Origin: Atlantibacter subterraneus | GTDB lineage: Bacteria > Pseudomonadota > Gammaproteobacteria > Enterobacterales > Enterobacteriaceae | Assembly: GCF_027853245.1 (NCBI RefSeq) | Contig: NZ_JAPTZM010000001.1 | Reading direction: 5' to 3' (one strand) | Length of the DNA stretch: 64,000 nt | Shown: positions 1 through 9,022 of the stretch, piece by piece | How the letters are laid out: each line of letters opens with the position of its first letter | Numbering within the stretch: position 1 is the stretch's first letter | Notes under the pieces: model-generated | What the model was told of the DNA's origin: nothing | Database searches by the model: none | The model's input: the letters and a program-made list of their open reading frames with translations, nothing else | Made by a program: the position numbers and the translations under genes

Positions 1-162
1 TTACTGGGCTTCTATGACGGGGTAAATATTACGGCGGGGCTGCCGTTTATCCGCACTTCCGCCGATCACGGCACGGCATTTGATATTGCCTGGACAGGTA
101 AAGCCAAGTCTGAGAGCATGGCGGTTTCTATCCAACTCGCCATGCAAATAACCCGGGAATAA
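1..162 (+). CDS. PdxA-family dehydrogenase, C-terminal fragment (cut by window start)
   Basis: The reading frame is open from the first base and stops at 160-162. The last 53 residues include the motif GLPFIRTSADHGTAFDIA, which is the conserved C-terminal signature of the PdxA family (4-hydroxythreonine-4-phosphate dehydrogenases), followed by a short helix. In enterobacteria a second copy, PdxA2, works in four-carbon acid-sugar breakdown (oxidation of D-threonate or erythronate 4-phosphate). The one-base gap to a DeoR-type regulator gene suggests such a catabolic role here rather than vitamin B6 synthesis. The family call is solid; the PdxA2 role is inferred from the neighbour. Confidence 0.8.
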   Translation, partial: LLGFYDGVNITAGLPFIRTSADHGTAFDIAWTGKAKSESMAVSIQLAMQITRE

Positions 163-163
163 G

Positions 164-925
164 ATGAAGGGATATAACCGTCTGGAAAAGATTATGGACT
201 ATCTTAAGGGCCATAATCTTGTCACGGTTGATCAACTGGTAGCGGCGACCGAGGCGTCGCCCGCTACGATCCGCCGCGATCTGATAAAGCTCGATCAGGA
301 AGGGGTAATCAGCCGGACCCACGGCGGTGTGACCCTGAATCGTTTTATTCCCACCCAGCCCACCACGCTGGAAAAATCCCAACAGCATCTGGCAGAAAAA
401 CAGGCGATTGCCGAGCAGGCCGCCAGCTTCGTTAAAGCCGGTGATTCGGTGGTGCTGGACGCCGGGACCACCATGATTGAACTGGCACGCTACCTGACTC
501 ATCTGCCGCTGCGGGTGATCACCAGCGATTTGCATATCGCGCTGTTTCTATCCGAATTTAAGCAGATTGAAGTGACCATTATCGGCGGGCGCATCGACGA
601 CAGCAGCCAGTCCTGCATCGGCGAGCATGGCCGCCATTTCCTGCATAAAGTCTGGCCGGATATCGCCTTTGTCAGCTGTAACGGCTGGGATATCGAAAAA
701 GGCATCACCTCGCCCACCGAAGAAAAAGCCGCGCTGAAACGCGATTTAATTGCCAATGCCACCCGCCGGGTATTATTAGCCGACAGCTCTAAATATGGCG
801 CGTGGTCTTTATTTAACGTCGCCAACCTGGACTCGCTAACGGATATTGTCACCGATGCGGGGATCTCACCGGAAGCGCGAGAGAAAATTATCCAGCTAAA
901 TGTCAATTTTACGGTGACTGAATAG
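164..925 (+). CDS. DeoR/GlpR-family transcriptional regulator
   Basis: 253 residues, the usual DeoR-family length. An N-terminal winged helix-turn-helix covers about residues 5-60, with the family signature ASPATIRRDL near 32-41. The C-terminal sugar-phosphate-sensing domain shows DAGTT near residue 100, the phosphate-binding region, and a LADSSKYG motif near 200. The ATG lies one base after the stop of the PdxA-like gene, with a GGGAATA ribosome site inside that gene's end, so the two are co-translated. It probably represses its own catabolic operon, whose rest lies outside the window. The inducer is unknown. Confidence 0.88.
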   Translation: MKGYNRLEKIMDYLKGHNLVTVDQLVAATEASPATIRRDLIKLDQEGVISRTHGGVTLNRFIPTQPTTLEKSQQHLAEKQAIAEQAASFVKAGDSVVLDAGTTMIELARYLTHLPLRVITSDLHIALFLSEFKQIEVTIIGGRIDDSSQSCIGEHGRHFLHKVWPDIAFVSCNGWDIEKGITSPTEEKAALKRDLIANATRRVLLADSSKYGAWSLFNVANLDSLTDIVTDAGISPEAREKIIQLNVNFTVTE

Positions 926-951
926 CGGTACGCTAACTTTTTAGCCCATAA

Positions 952-976
952 AAAAGCCTCGCAATTGCGAGGCTTT
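952..976 (+). terminator. Rho-independent terminator after the DeoR-family gene
   Basis: A GCCTCGC/GCGAGGC stem with an AATT loop region, flanked by A and T runs. It lies 26 bases after the regulator stop and could also serve the convergent small gene downstream. Confidence 0.8.
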
Positions 977-1008
977 GGCATTTAATCAGCTCTGACGACA
1001 TCAGCTAT

Positions 1009-1194
1009 TTATTTATGCAGGTTGCCAGAAATTTGTGCAGGCTGCACCCGAAATGCCACGTTATCTAACGTCACCATGGCAGATTTGCAAAAAATACATT
1101 TTGCGCCAAACGGGTTTTGCTCCGAGACGTCAAAATGCGAAGTGCGATACTGAGAACCATGACAGCAAGGGCAGCGGAAATGAATATGTAACAT
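1009..1194 (-). CDS. YmcF/YnfQ-type small cold-shock protein
   Basis: 61 residues. The N-terminus HFRCPCCHGSQYRTS matches, from memory, the small E. coli proteins YmcF and YnfQ, which are made at low temperature. Two cysteine knuckles, CPCC at 8-11 and CIFC at 33-36, look like a zinc ribbon. The function is unknown; the cold-shock link comes from family annotation, not from anything measured here. The ribosome site is weak (GAGGAAT lies about 10 bases upstream). It is divergent from another small zinc-ribbon gene, ynfU, across about 490 noncoding bases. Confidence 0.75.
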   Translation of the reverse strand: MLHIHFRCPCCHGSQYRTSHFDVSEQNPFGAKCIFCKSAMVTLDNVAFRVQPAQISGNLHK

Positions 1195-1682
1195 AATAAG
1201 AAATTCCTCACAGCGCCGTAGCGCTGACAGTGACCAGCCACTGCGCTCCCTGTTCTTCGTCTACTTGTTTTTTTGAGTATGACGGCAGGAGAAGCAATGC
1301 GAGGTAAAAATTAACAGTTACCGTAACGGCTGTTTTTCAGTTTTAAGCCTGATAAATCAGGATAGTCCATCCGGTAACGCTTTGTTCGATCGGTGCCAGA
1401 ATATTTTATTTATTTTGACCGTCAGATTTTTTTGGCTGACGTGCTCTACACAAGCTTTATGAGGTAAGAAAAGAAAAAACTCAAAAGGAAATATCTGAAA
1501 GATATGAGTGATGAGAATGACTTAAAAACCGCGAAAATAATGAAATCTATTGACCGACCATTCATTAACGCATGTTCCACCCCTTTAAGCAAGAGCTAAT
1601 CACTTAATTAACTTTTCACTATAAATTGTCGCAGCAGTAAAAAGCGTGTAAGGTTGCCTGCCATTTCTACAGGAAAGAACCT
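1195..1682. other. 488-base AT-rich intergenic region between two small zinc-ribbon genes
   Basis: No open frame of merit. It must hold the promoters of the YmcF-like gene (minus) and of ynfU (plus). A TATAAAT -10-like box lies near 1620-1627, ahead of ynfU. A small perfect palindrome ATATCT-GAA-AGATAT is at 1491-1505. A long 5' leader on the minus strand would fit cold-shock genes, but I see no conserved element that proves it. Confidence 0.4.
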
Positions 1683-1853
1683 ATGACCGAACGGAAAAAC
1701 GTTAAAAAAGCCCGCAATTATCTTGTTACCTGCCAATGCCCTAAGTGCGAAAAAAACTCTGAACACAGCTTTACGCGCGTACAAAAAGGCTCAACCCTCA
1801 TCTGCCCGCATTGTAATCAACTTTTCCAACCCGCTAAAAACGTCGCCGCATAA
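1683..1853 (+). CDS. ynfU: YnfU-like zinc-ribbon small protein
   Basis: 56 residues: MTERKNVKKARNYLVTCQCP followed by KCEKN and later LICPHCNQLFQ. Two CxxC knuckles (CPKC, CPHC) form a predicted zinc ribbon. As I recall it, E. coli YnfU has the same length and layout. The ATG is preceded by AGGAAAG at a good distance. The gene is shorter than most gene-finding cut-offs and is overlapped by a longer, out-of-frame reading frame with no support. Function is unknown. Confidence 0.8.
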   Translation: MTERKNVKKARNYLVTCQCPKCEKNSEHSFTRVQKGSTLICPHCNQLFQPAKNVAA

Positions 1854-1870
1854 CGCCTGCGCAATGAATA

Positions 1871-1907
1871 AACCCGCAGGGATAAACGGTGTTATCCCGG
1901 CGGGTTT
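1871..1907. terminator. Bidirectional terminator between ynfU and patD
   Basis: Interrupted stem AACCCGC/GCGGGTT with an inner GGGATAA/TTATCCC arm. It sits between two convergent genes. Confidence 0.75.
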
Positions 1908-1914
1908 GAGCAAA

Positions 1915-3339
1915 CTAGTGCTTAATCATCACGTGGCGAACTATGGTGTAATCTTCTAAGCCATACACCGACATATCCTTCCCGTAGCCAGAAAGTTTCT
2001 GCCCGCCGTGCGGCATCTCGCTGACCAGCATAAAGTGGGTGTTTACCCAGGTGCAGCCATACTGCAAACGGGCGCTTAAGCGATGGGCGCGGCCTACGTC
2101 CTGGGTCCACACCGATGACGCCAGCCCGTACTGGGAATCGTTGGCCCACGCCAGCGCTTGCGCTTCATCGCTAAATTCGGTCACGCTGATGACCGGGCCG
2201 AACACTTCGCGCTGCACAATGGCGTCATCCTGCTTCGCCCCGGCCAGTACCGTAGGCTTGAAGAAATATCCAGGGCCATCGACTTTCTCGCCGCCGGTCA
2301 CCACGTTGATATGGCCCAGAGCTTTGGCGTCGTTCACCGCCTGGGTGACGCGCTCCAGATGGGCCTGCGAGCTGAGCGGGCCGAGCTCGGTGGTTTCATC
2401 ATCCGGCGCGCCGTACTTCAGGCTGCCCACCGCGTCGCCAAGTTTTTCCACCAGTCTGGCGTAAATGCCCGACTGGGCGTAAATGCGACAGGCGGCGGTA
2501 CAGTCCTGCCCCGCGTTGTAAAAGCCGAAAGTGCGAATGCCTTCAACCACCGCATCGAGATCCGCGTCGTCAAACACCAGTACCGGCGCTTTACCGCCCA
2601 GTTCCATATGGGTGCGCTTCAGGGTGCTGGCGGTGCGGCCCACAATGTGCGCGCCGGTGGCGATAGAGCCGGTCAACGACACCATGCGCACCTTTTCATG
2701 CCCGGTTAACGGGTCTCCGACGTTTTTGCCGGTGCCGAACAGCACGTTTAACACGCCCGCCGGGAAGATATCTTTCGCCAGTTCCGCCAGTTTAAAGGCG
2801 GTGAGCGGCGTGATTTCCGACGGTTTGATCACCACGCAGTTGCCCGCCGCCAGCGCCGGGCCGAGTTTCCAGGCCGCCATCATCAGCGGATAGTTCCACG
2901 GCGCGATAGAAGCCACCACCCCCACCGGGTCGCGGCGGATCATTGAGGTGTGACCCGGCAGATATTCGCCCGCCGCCAGGCCGTTCAGGCAGCGTGCCGC
3001 CCCGGCGAAAAAGCGGAACACGTCCACCACCGCCGGGATCTCGTCATTCAGCACGCAGTGATACGGCTTGCCGCAGTTAAGGGATTCGAGTTTCGCGAAG
3101 GTTTCAGCGTTTTGCTCAATCACGTCCGCCAGTTTCAGCAGCGCTTCGGCGCGTTCTTTCGGCGAGGTTTGCCCCCACTGATCGAACGCGGCGTCGGCGG
3201 CTTCCACGGCGTCATTCACCTGCTGCGCCGTGGCTTCGGGGATTTCCAGCAGCACTTCACCCGTCGCCGGGTTGTAAACCGGCAGGCGCTCGCCGTTGCC
3301 GTCTACCAGTTGTCCATTGATCAATAATTGACTCTGCAT
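1915..3339 (-). CDS. patD: Gamma-aminobutyraldehyde dehydrogenase
   Basis: 474 residues, the same length as E. coli PatD (YdcW). It oxidises 4-aminobutanal, made from putrescine, to GABA with NAD. Catalytic Glu246 lies in MELGGK and the nucleophile Cys280 in GQDC; the NAD-binding region includes PWNYP and TGS. The start at 3339 is preferred over one four codons upstream because GAGGCAGGCT sits right before it. It is the last gene of the ydcSTUV-patD operon, 24 bases after ydcV, which links aldehyde oxidation to polyamine or GABA uptake. Confidence 0.95.
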   Translation of the reverse strand: MQSQLLINGQLVDGNGERLPVYNPATGEVLLEIPEATAQQVNDAVEAADAAFDQWGQTSPKERAEALLKLADVIEQNAETFAKLESLNCGKPYHCVLNDEIPAVVDVFRFFAGAARCLNGLAAGEYLPGHTSMIRRDPVGVVASIAPWNYPLMMAAWKLGPALAAGNCVVIKPSEITPLTAFKLAELAKDIFPAGVLNVLFGTGKNVGDPLTGHEKVRMVSLTGSIATGAHIVGRTASTLKRTHMELGGKAPVLVFDDADLDAVVEGIRTFGFYNAGQDCTAACRIYAQSGIYARLVEKLGDAVGSLKYGAPDDETTELGPLSSQAHLERVTQAVNDAKALGHINVVTGGEKVDGPGYFFKPTVLAGAKQDDAIVQREVFGPVISVTEFSDEAQALAWANDSQYGLASSVWTQDVGRAHRLSARLQYGCTWVNTHFMLVSEMPHGGQKLSGYGKDMSVYGLEDYTIVRHVMIKH

Positions 3340-3363
3340 AGCCTGCCTCATCGATATCGAATT

Positions 3364-4170
3364 TTATTTACCGCTACCGGCGACCATTTCGCCATCGCGC
3401 GTTAGCCACCAGGCCCCGAGGATCGGGATGGTGGTGACCAGCATCACGCAAAGCGCCACCACGTTGGTGACGGGCACATCACGCGGTCTTCCGAGCTGGT
3501 TGAGCAACCACAGCGGCAGCGTACGCTCATGCCCCGCCGTGAAAGTGGTGACGATGATTTCGTCAAACGACAGCGCAAACGCCAGCATCCCGCCCGCCAG
3601 CAGCGCCGAACCGAGATTCGGCATGATCACATAGCGGAAGGTCTGCCAGCCGTCCGCGCCCAAATCCATGGATGCTTCAATCAGGCTGTACGAGGTGCGC
3701 CGGAACCGGGCGATCACGTTGTTGAACACTACCACCACGCAAAACGTAGCGTGGCCCACCACGATGGTCAGGAAACCGGGTTCCAGTTCCACCGTTTTAA
3801 AGGCGGTCAACAGCGCGATACCAGTGATGATCCCCGGCAGCGCAATCGGCAGCAGCAACAGCAGCGAGATGGAGTTCTTACCAAAGAAATCACGTCGCCA
3901 GAGCGCTGCTGCAGCAAGCGTGCCAAGTACCAGCGCCAGCGCGGTGGCGAGGGAGGCAATCTTCACCGATAGCATCACCGCGTCCAGGATATCGCCGCGC
4001 TGCGCTGCCACGCTAAACCACTTCAGGGTGAAACCCTGCGGTGGAAAGCTAAAGGCCGCATCCTCGGTATTAAAAGCATAGGTGCCAATGACGAAAAGCG
4101 GCCAGTGGAGGAACACAATCGCGCCCCAGGCGGCGATTTTGAGCCAAATTGGTGCGCGTTCAGAGTGCAT
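3364..4170 (-). CDS. ydcV: Polyamine/GABA-type ABC transporter permease YdcV
   Basis: 268 residues with six predicted membrane segments. The inner-membrane transport loop EASMDLGADGWQTFRYVIMP carries the EAA motif, which docks on the ATPase. It belongs to the PotC-like class of spermidine/putrescine permeases. It overlaps ydcU by 11 bases, so translation is coupled. With YdcU it forms the channel of the YdcSTUV importer; substrate assignment (putrescine or GABA) rests on the E. coli family and the adjacent patD. Confidence 0.93.
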   Translation of the reverse strand: MHSERAPIWLKIAAWGAIVFLHWPLFVIGTYAFNTEDAAFSFPPQGFTLKWFSVAAQRGDILDAVMLSVKIASLATALALVLGTLAAAALWRRDFFGKNSISLLLLLPIALPGIITGIALLTAFKTVELEPGFLTIVVGHATFCVVVVFNNVIARFRRTSYSLIEASMDLGADGWQTFRYVIMPNLGSALLAGGMLAFALSFDEIIVTTFTAGHERTLPLWLLNQLGRPRDVPVTNVVALCVMLVTTIPILGAWWLTRDGEMVAGSGK

Positions 4171-5104
4171 CGAAGGCTCCCAGGCGTTTCACGATCGCCA
4201 GATAAATTGCAATTAACACGATCGGCACCAGCGTAAACGCTGCCGCCATCGGCATATTGCCGATCGCCCCCTGCTGGGAATAGACCATATTGCCGATGAA
4301 ATACCCCGGCGGGCCAACCAGCTGCGGCACGATAAAATCGCCCAGCGTCAGAGAGAAGGTGAAGATAGAGCCAGCCGCCACGCCCGGGATGGCGAGGGGT
4401 AAGATCACGAAACGAAACGTTTGAGTCGGCGTGGCCCCTAAATCCGCCGAGGCCTGCAGCAGCGACGGCGGCAAACGCTCAAGCGCCGCCTGAATCGGCA
4501 GGATCATAAACGGCAGCCAGATATAGACGAACACCAGGAAACGCCCGAATCCGGAGGTAGACAGCGTGTTGCCGCCCACCAGCGGCAGGGTTAAAAACGC
4601 CGCCAGCGCGCCGTCTAATCCCATATGTTGCAGGAACCACTGCGCCACGCCGTCCTTCGCCAGCAACAGCGTCCAGGCATAGGCTTTGACGATATAGCTG
4701 GCCCACATCGGTAACATCACGGCGATATAAAAGAAGGCTTTCATTTTGCCGCGCACATAGCGCGCCATGTAATAGGCAATCGGGAACGCCACCACCGCGC
4801 TGGCGAGGGTCACAACAATCGCCATCGTCACGGTACGCACGATGATGTCGTAGTTCGCCGGCTGGAACAGGGCTTGCAGGTTAGCCAGGGTCAAATCCGA
4901 CGTCACCGACATGGTGAAGTCGTCAAAGGTGTAGAAGCCTTGCCACAGCAGGGTCAGCAGCGATCCTAAATAGACCACGCCGAACCACATCAGCGGTGGC
5001 AGCAGCAATAACAGCAGCCACAGCGTCGGGCGCGCCCAGAAGAAGGCGGTAACGCGACGCAGCAGGCCGGGCTGTTGAGTGGGTTGCGGGAGCGTCATAT
5101 CCAT
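4160..5104 (-). CDS. ydcU: Polyamine/GABA-type ABC transporter permease YdcU
   Basis: 314 residues (313 in E. coli), PotB-like, six membrane segments after a cytoplasmic N-terminus of about 25 residues. The EAA-type loop reads ASADLGATPTQTFRFVILP. The start follows GGAGGGATGAC and lies one base after the ydcT stop. It is the partner of YdcV in the same operon. Confidence 0.93.
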   Translation of the reverse strand: MDMTLPQPTQQPGLLRRVTAFFWARPTLWLLLLLLPPLMWFGVVYLGSLLTLLWQGFYTFDDFTMSVTSDLTLANLQALFQPANYDIIVRTVTMAIVVTLASAVVAFPIAYYMARYVRGKMKAFFYIAVMLPMWASYIVKAYAWTLLLAKDGVAQWFLQHMGLDGALAAFLTLPLVGGNTLSTSGFGRFLVFVYIWLPFMILPIQAALERLPPSLLQASADLGATPTQTFRFVILPLAIPGVAAGSIFTFSLTLGDFIVPQLVGPPGYFIGNMVYSQQGAIGNMPMAAAFTLVPIVLIAIYLAIVKRLGAFDAL

Positions 5105-5105
5105 G

Positions 5106-6119
5106 TCATCCCTCCGCGTGCAATGGGATCATCGCGTCACGGGACCAGGAGGCCAGCACCGGCTGACCGATACGAAACGCGCCGTCAGGCTGGGCATCAT
5201 AAAGGTTGGCCTGGCTGACCAGCAGCCGCCCGCCGTCGTCGAGCCGCAGTTCAAGACGCGTCGCCGCCCCCTGATACTGGATCTCCTGCACGGTGCCCTG
5301 TACCTGAACATCGCCCGGCTGATTCAGCACAATATGTTCCGGACGCAGGGAAAACGCCCCGCTACCGCCCCATAGCCGCTGCGCCTGGTCAGCGGTCAGC
5401 ACGTTGGAGGTGCCGACAAAACCGGCGACAAACGGGGTGCGCGGGCGCATATACAGTTCGCGCGGCGAATCCACCTGCTCAATGCGGCCATTGTTAAACA
5501 CCGCCACCCGGTCAGACATCGACAGCGCTTCGCCCTGATCGTGGGTGACGAAAATAAAGGTGATGCCCAACTCGCGCTGGAGTTTTTTCAGTTCGCCCTG
5601 CATCTGCTCGCGCAGCTTCAGGTCCAGCGCGCCGAGCGGTTCATCCAGCAGCAGCACGCGCGGCTGATTGACCAGCGCGCGGGCGATGGCGACGCGCTGG
5701 CGCTGGCCGCCGGACAGCTGTGACGGCTTACGGGCGTGCGTAAACCCAAGCGCCACCTGGTCCAGCGCCTGGGCCGCTTTCGCCAGCCGCGTCTTTTTAT
5801 CGACGCCCTTGACCATCAGCCCATAGGCCACGTTTTCCAGCACCGACATATGCGGGAACAGCGCGTAGTCCTGGAACACGGTATTCACATCGCGCTGCCA
5901 GGGCGGCAGGTCGCGCGCTTCCTGGCCGAAGATGCGGATCGAGCCTGACGACAGCTGTTCAAAACCAGCGATGAGCCGCAGACAGGTGGTTTTGCCGGAG
6001 CCGGACGGCCCCAGCATGGAGAAAAACTCGCCATCGTTGATCTTGATGGTGACGTCATCCACCGCCCGCACGTCTCCGTACAGGCGGCTGACATTAATGA
6101 ACTCTACTGCGTACGACAT
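5106..6119 (-). CDS. ydcT: ABC transporter ATP-binding protein YdcT
   Basis: 337 residues, identical in length to E. coli YdcT. Walker A GPSGSGKTT is at 37-45, the ABC signature LSGGQRQR at 135-142, and Walker B VLLLDE at 155-160. The C-terminal TOBE/OB region (about 250-337) is typical of the PotA class. It powers import through YdcU and YdcV. Spacing to ydcS (11 bases) and ydcU (1 base) shows one operon. Confidence 0.95.
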   Translation of the reverse strand: MSYAVEFINVSRLYGDVRAVDDVTIKINDGEFFSMLGPSGSGKTTCLRLIAGFEQLSSGSIRIFGQEARDLPPWQRDVNTVFQDYALFPHMSVLENVAYGLMVKGVDKKTRLAKAAQALDQVALGFTHARKPSQLSGGQRQRVAIARALVNQPRVLLLDEPLGALDLKLREQMQGELKKLQRELGITFIFVTHDQGEALSMSDRVAVFNNGRIEQVDSPRELYMRPRTPFVAGFVGTSNVLTADQAQRLWGGSGAFSLRPEHIVLNQPGDVQVQGTVQEIQYQGAATRLELRLDDGGRLLVSQANLYDAQPDGAFRIGQPVLASWSRDAMIPLHAEG

Positions 6120-6130
6120 GATAACCCCGC

Positions 6131-7267
6131 TTAGCGTCCGCCCATGATGGCGATATAGTCCTGCGTCCAGCGGCTGTACGGAACGAACTTCCCGCCGTTG
6201 GCAACCGGGGTTTTCCAGAACACGATCTTATCGAAGTAGTCGAAACCGTTGGTTGCACAGCCTTTATCACCCAGCAGTTGGCTGGCTTTACACCCTTCCA
6301 CCACCGCAGGCAGCGAGCCGAACCAGGCGGCCACGTCGCCCTGCACTTTCGGAGTCAGCGACCAGTTCATCCACTTGTAGGCGCAAACCGGGTGTTTTGC
6401 CTGAGCGTGCAGCATGGTGGTATCGGCCCAGCCGGTAACGCCCTCTTTCGGGAACACGGTGGCGATAGGCTGGCCTTCGGCTTTCAGGGCGTTGGCCTGA
6501 TACGGCCAGGCGCTGGAGGCAACCACGCCTTCGTTTTTGAAATCGCTCATCTGAACGGTGGTGTCGTGCCAGTAGCGATGCACCAGCTGATGCTGATCGC
6601 GCAGCACTTTCAGTACCGCCTGGTACTGCTCTTCGGTGAGCTGGTACGGATCGTTGATTTTTAACTCCGGCTGCGCGGTTTTCAGATACAGCGCGGCGTC
6701 GGCGATATAAATCGGCCCATCATAGGCCTGTACGCGGCCCTGGTTGGATTTACCGTCAGCCAAATCCTGCTTCACAAACAGCACGGCCCAGCTATCCGGC
6801 GGGGTGGTAAAGGTTTTGGTGTTGTACATCAGCAGGTTTGGGCCCCACTGATACGGCGTGCCGTACACTTTGCCGTCGACGTTAAACCATTCGCCCTTCA
6901 CCAGCCGCGGGTCGACGTTTTTCCAGTTGGCAATTTTGCTGGTATCGACAGGCTGAACGCGTTTGCCCATGATCAGGCGCAGCGAAGCATCGCCGGAGGC
7001 GGTCACCAGGTCGTAGCCGCCTTTCGCCATCAGGCTGACCATCTCATCAGAGGTGGCGGCGGTTTTCACGTTCACTTCGCAGCCGGTCTCTTTCTCGAAC
7101 TGGGTTACCCAATCGTACTGTTTATCGGTTTGACCGCGTTCGATGTATCCCGGCCAGGCGATAATATCCAGTCGCCCTTCCCCTTTAGCATCGCTGTCGG
7201 CAGCCTGAGCGGTAAGCACGGTCAGGCACAGCGCACTCAATGTGCTCAGCGCAAATTTTTTATTCAT
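6131..7267 (-). CDS. ydcS: ABC transporter periplasmic binding protein YdcS
   Basis: 378 residues (381 in E. coli). A signal peptide ends near AQAADSD (about residue 22). The mature part is a PotD/spermidine-binding-type protein. E. coli YdcS has also been reported to make short poly-3-hydroxybutyrate chains, a role that cannot be judged here. First gene of the ydcSTUV-patD operon, with AGGAGTACTG before the ATG. Its promoter must lie in the 333-base gap after ydcR. Confidence 0.93.
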   Translation of the reverse strand: MNKKFALSTLSALCLTVLTAQAADSDAKGEGRLDIIAWPGYIERGQTDKQYDWVTQFEKETGCEVNVKTAATSDEMVSLMAKGGYDLVTASGDASLRLIMGKRVQPVDTSKIANWKNVDPRLVKGEWFNVDGKVYGTPYQWGPNLLMYNTKTFTTPPDSWAVLFVKQDLADGKSNQGRVQAYDGPIYIADAALYLKTAQPELKINDPYQLTEEQYQAVLKVLRDQHQLVHRYWHDTTVQMSDFKNEGVVASSAWPYQANALKAEGQPIATVFPKEGVTGWADTTMLHAQAKHPVCAYKWMNWSLTPKVQGDVAAWFGSLPAVVEGCKASQLLGDKGCATNGFDYFDKIVFWKTPVANGGKFVPYSRWTQDYIAIMGGR

Positions 7268-7600
7268 AAACCAGTACTCCTGTCTGAAGTCGTATCAGGC
7301 AGCCTTGCCGTAAAATTATGTCCCAATAAAAAAATAGCCTTCGCCTTAAAACCATTCCTGTTAATTGCCAGGAATTTATTAAGGATGTGACAAACCGCGC
7401 ACTATTTCATGCAAATTCCGTGAAAGCATTTTTAGAGTGTAGACAGGGAGTTAGCTTTTTTTGTAGATATCAACATTTCCTATGACGGTTATTTTCTGGA
7501 TTCCTGAAAATAACCGTCATTAAAGCAGAACGATATTGTTAATCGCTGAAAATAAGTTATTCAGCAAAAGAGAAAATAATCACTCAATATGCATAAAGCA
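7268..7600. promoter_or_regulatory. ydcR-ydcS intergenic region, promoter of the ydcS operon
   Basis: 333 AT-rich bases without a gene. It contains a striking 15-bp perfect inverted repeat (listed separately) nearer to the ydcR stop. The region proximal to ydcS is where the operon promoter and any YdcR site should lie. I cannot assign -10 and -35 boxes with confidence. Confidence 0.5.
7482..7520. repeat. 15-bp perfect inverted repeat between ydcR and ydcS
   Basis: Arms ATGACGGTTATTTTC (7482-7496) and its exact complement (7506-7520), with a 9-base loop. No T run follows on either strand. It could be a terminator-like stem protecting the ydcR transcript end, or an operator. Confidence 0.7.
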
Positions 7601-9022
7601 TTATTCAGCGCTTTGTTTTGATAATTCACCGATTAACGCGCCGAGCGTTTTTACCGCCTGCTCTTCCCTGTCACCCCACGCCCAGGAGGCGTTAAAGCGA
7701 AAATAGCTGTCGTAAATGCGCTCGGTGGTAAACATTTTGCCCGGCGCGATGCTGATTTTATGGGCCAGCGCCCGTTCGCTAAGCTGCCCGGCATCCAGCC
7801 CTTCAGGTAATTCTATCCATAAGAAATAGCCGCTTTCGCTGCGGTGGATTTTGACTTCCGGCGGTAAATGGCGGCACAGCGCCTGCCACGCCTGCTGCTT
7901 GCGCTGCGCCAGTTCACGCCTGAGACGACGCAGATAGTTGTCATAACGCCGGGAGGCCAGATAGTCCACCAGCGCCAGCTGCATTGGCGAACTGGTGGAG
8001 AGTGTGCTCATTAACTGTAGCTGCTGGATCCGCCGGGCGTGGCGGCCTGCGGCCACCCAGCCGATGCGAAAGCCCGCCACCAGGCATTTGGAAAAAGATG
8101 AGCAGTGCAGCACCTGGCTTTGGGTATCCCATGCCAGCGCAGGCAGCGGCTTTTCCCGCCCGTAGTACAGCTCGCTGTAGACATCGTCTTCGATCAGCGC
8201 CACGTTATGACGCGTCAGCAGCGCTACCAGCTGCGCTTTCTTTTCCGGGCTGAGAGTGAAGCCCAGCGGATTCTGGCTGTTGGTCATCAGCCAGCAGGCT
8301 TTCACCGGGTACTCATTCAGCGCCTGTTCGAGGGCGGCCAGATCGATACCGCTTTCCGGGGTGGTTGCCACCGACAGCGCTTTTAAACGCAGCCGCTCCA
8401 GCGCCTGTAGCGCGCCGTAAAAACAGGGATTCTCAACAATCACCCAGTCGCCCGGTTCCGTCACAGCCTGGAGGCTGAGGTTGAGCGCCTCCAGCGCCCC
8501 GGCGGTGATCACGATTTCATCCGGCGAGACGTTAATCCCCTGCTGGGCATAGCGCCGGGCGATGGCGTGGCGCAGCGCTTCATTGCCCGGCGGCAGGTTG
8601 TCGATCACGCTCATGGCGGTGGCGGTTTTACTGACGTTCGCCAGCGAGCGGTTGAGCTGAGCCAGCGGGAACAAACGCGGATCGGGAAACGCCGAGCCAA
8701 ACGGCACCACGCTGGCGTCGCAACTGGCCTGTAAGACGTCGAAAATATAGGTATTGATATCCACCGCTTCATTGCGCATCACCTGGGCGGCGGGCGCGCG
8801 GGACGGCGTGGTCGGGCGCGGTGCAACGTAATAGCCGGACTGCGGGCGCGCCACAATCACGCCCTGGCTTTCCAGGGTCTGGTAGGCGTGGCTGACGGTC
8901 ATAAAACTGATGTCGCCGCTGGCGCACTGTTCGCGCAGGGAGGGAAGCCGGTCGCCCGGTTGCCAGACGCCTAATTCAATTTGATCGATAATCTGCTGCG
9001 CCAGCCGCTGGTATTTCTTCAT
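7601..9022 (-). CDS. ydcR: MocR-type regulator YdcR (GntR DNA-binding domain fused to aminotransferase)
   Basis: 473 residues (468 in E. coli). An N-terminal GntR winged helix (LAQQIIDQIELGVWQPGDRL) is followed by a fold-type-I aminotransferase-like domain. The PLP-lysine region reads SSFSKCLVAGFRIGWV, and NSQNPLGFT matches the PLP-ring-binding Asn-Pro motif. MocR proteins sense PLP adducts of amines or amino acids. A role as regulator of the downstream patD-ydcVUTS genes is inferred from position. The start at 9022 has GGGAGGGACC before it; a longer frame upstream lacks this. Confidence 0.92.
   Translation of the reverse strand: MKKYQRLAQQIIDQIELGVWQPGDRLPSLREQCASGDISFMTVSHAYQTLESQGVIVARPQSGYYVAPRPTTPSRAPAAQVMRNEAVDINTYIFDVLQASCDASVVPFGSAFPDPRLFPLAQLNRSLANVSKTATAMSVIDNLPPGNEALRHAIARRYAQQGINVSPDEIVITAGALEALNLSLQAVTEPGDWVIVENPCFYGALQALERLRLKALSVATTPESGIDLAALEQALNEYPVKACWLMTNSQNPLGFTLSPEKKAQLVALLTRHNVALIEDDVYSELYYGREKPLPALAWDTQSQVLHCSSFSKCLVAGFRIGWVAAGRHARRIQQLQLMSTLSTSSPMQLALVDYLASRRYDNYLRRLRRELAQRKQQAWQALCRHLPPEVKIHRSESGYFLWIELPEGLDAGQLSERALAHKISIAPGKMFTTERIYDSYFRFNASWAWGDREEQAVKTLGALIGELSKQSAE

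Noticed and set aside
1723..1959. 78-codon open frame overlapping ynfU and the patD end
   Set aside because: Out of frame with the recognisable zinc-ribbon gene and runs through a terminator hairpin.
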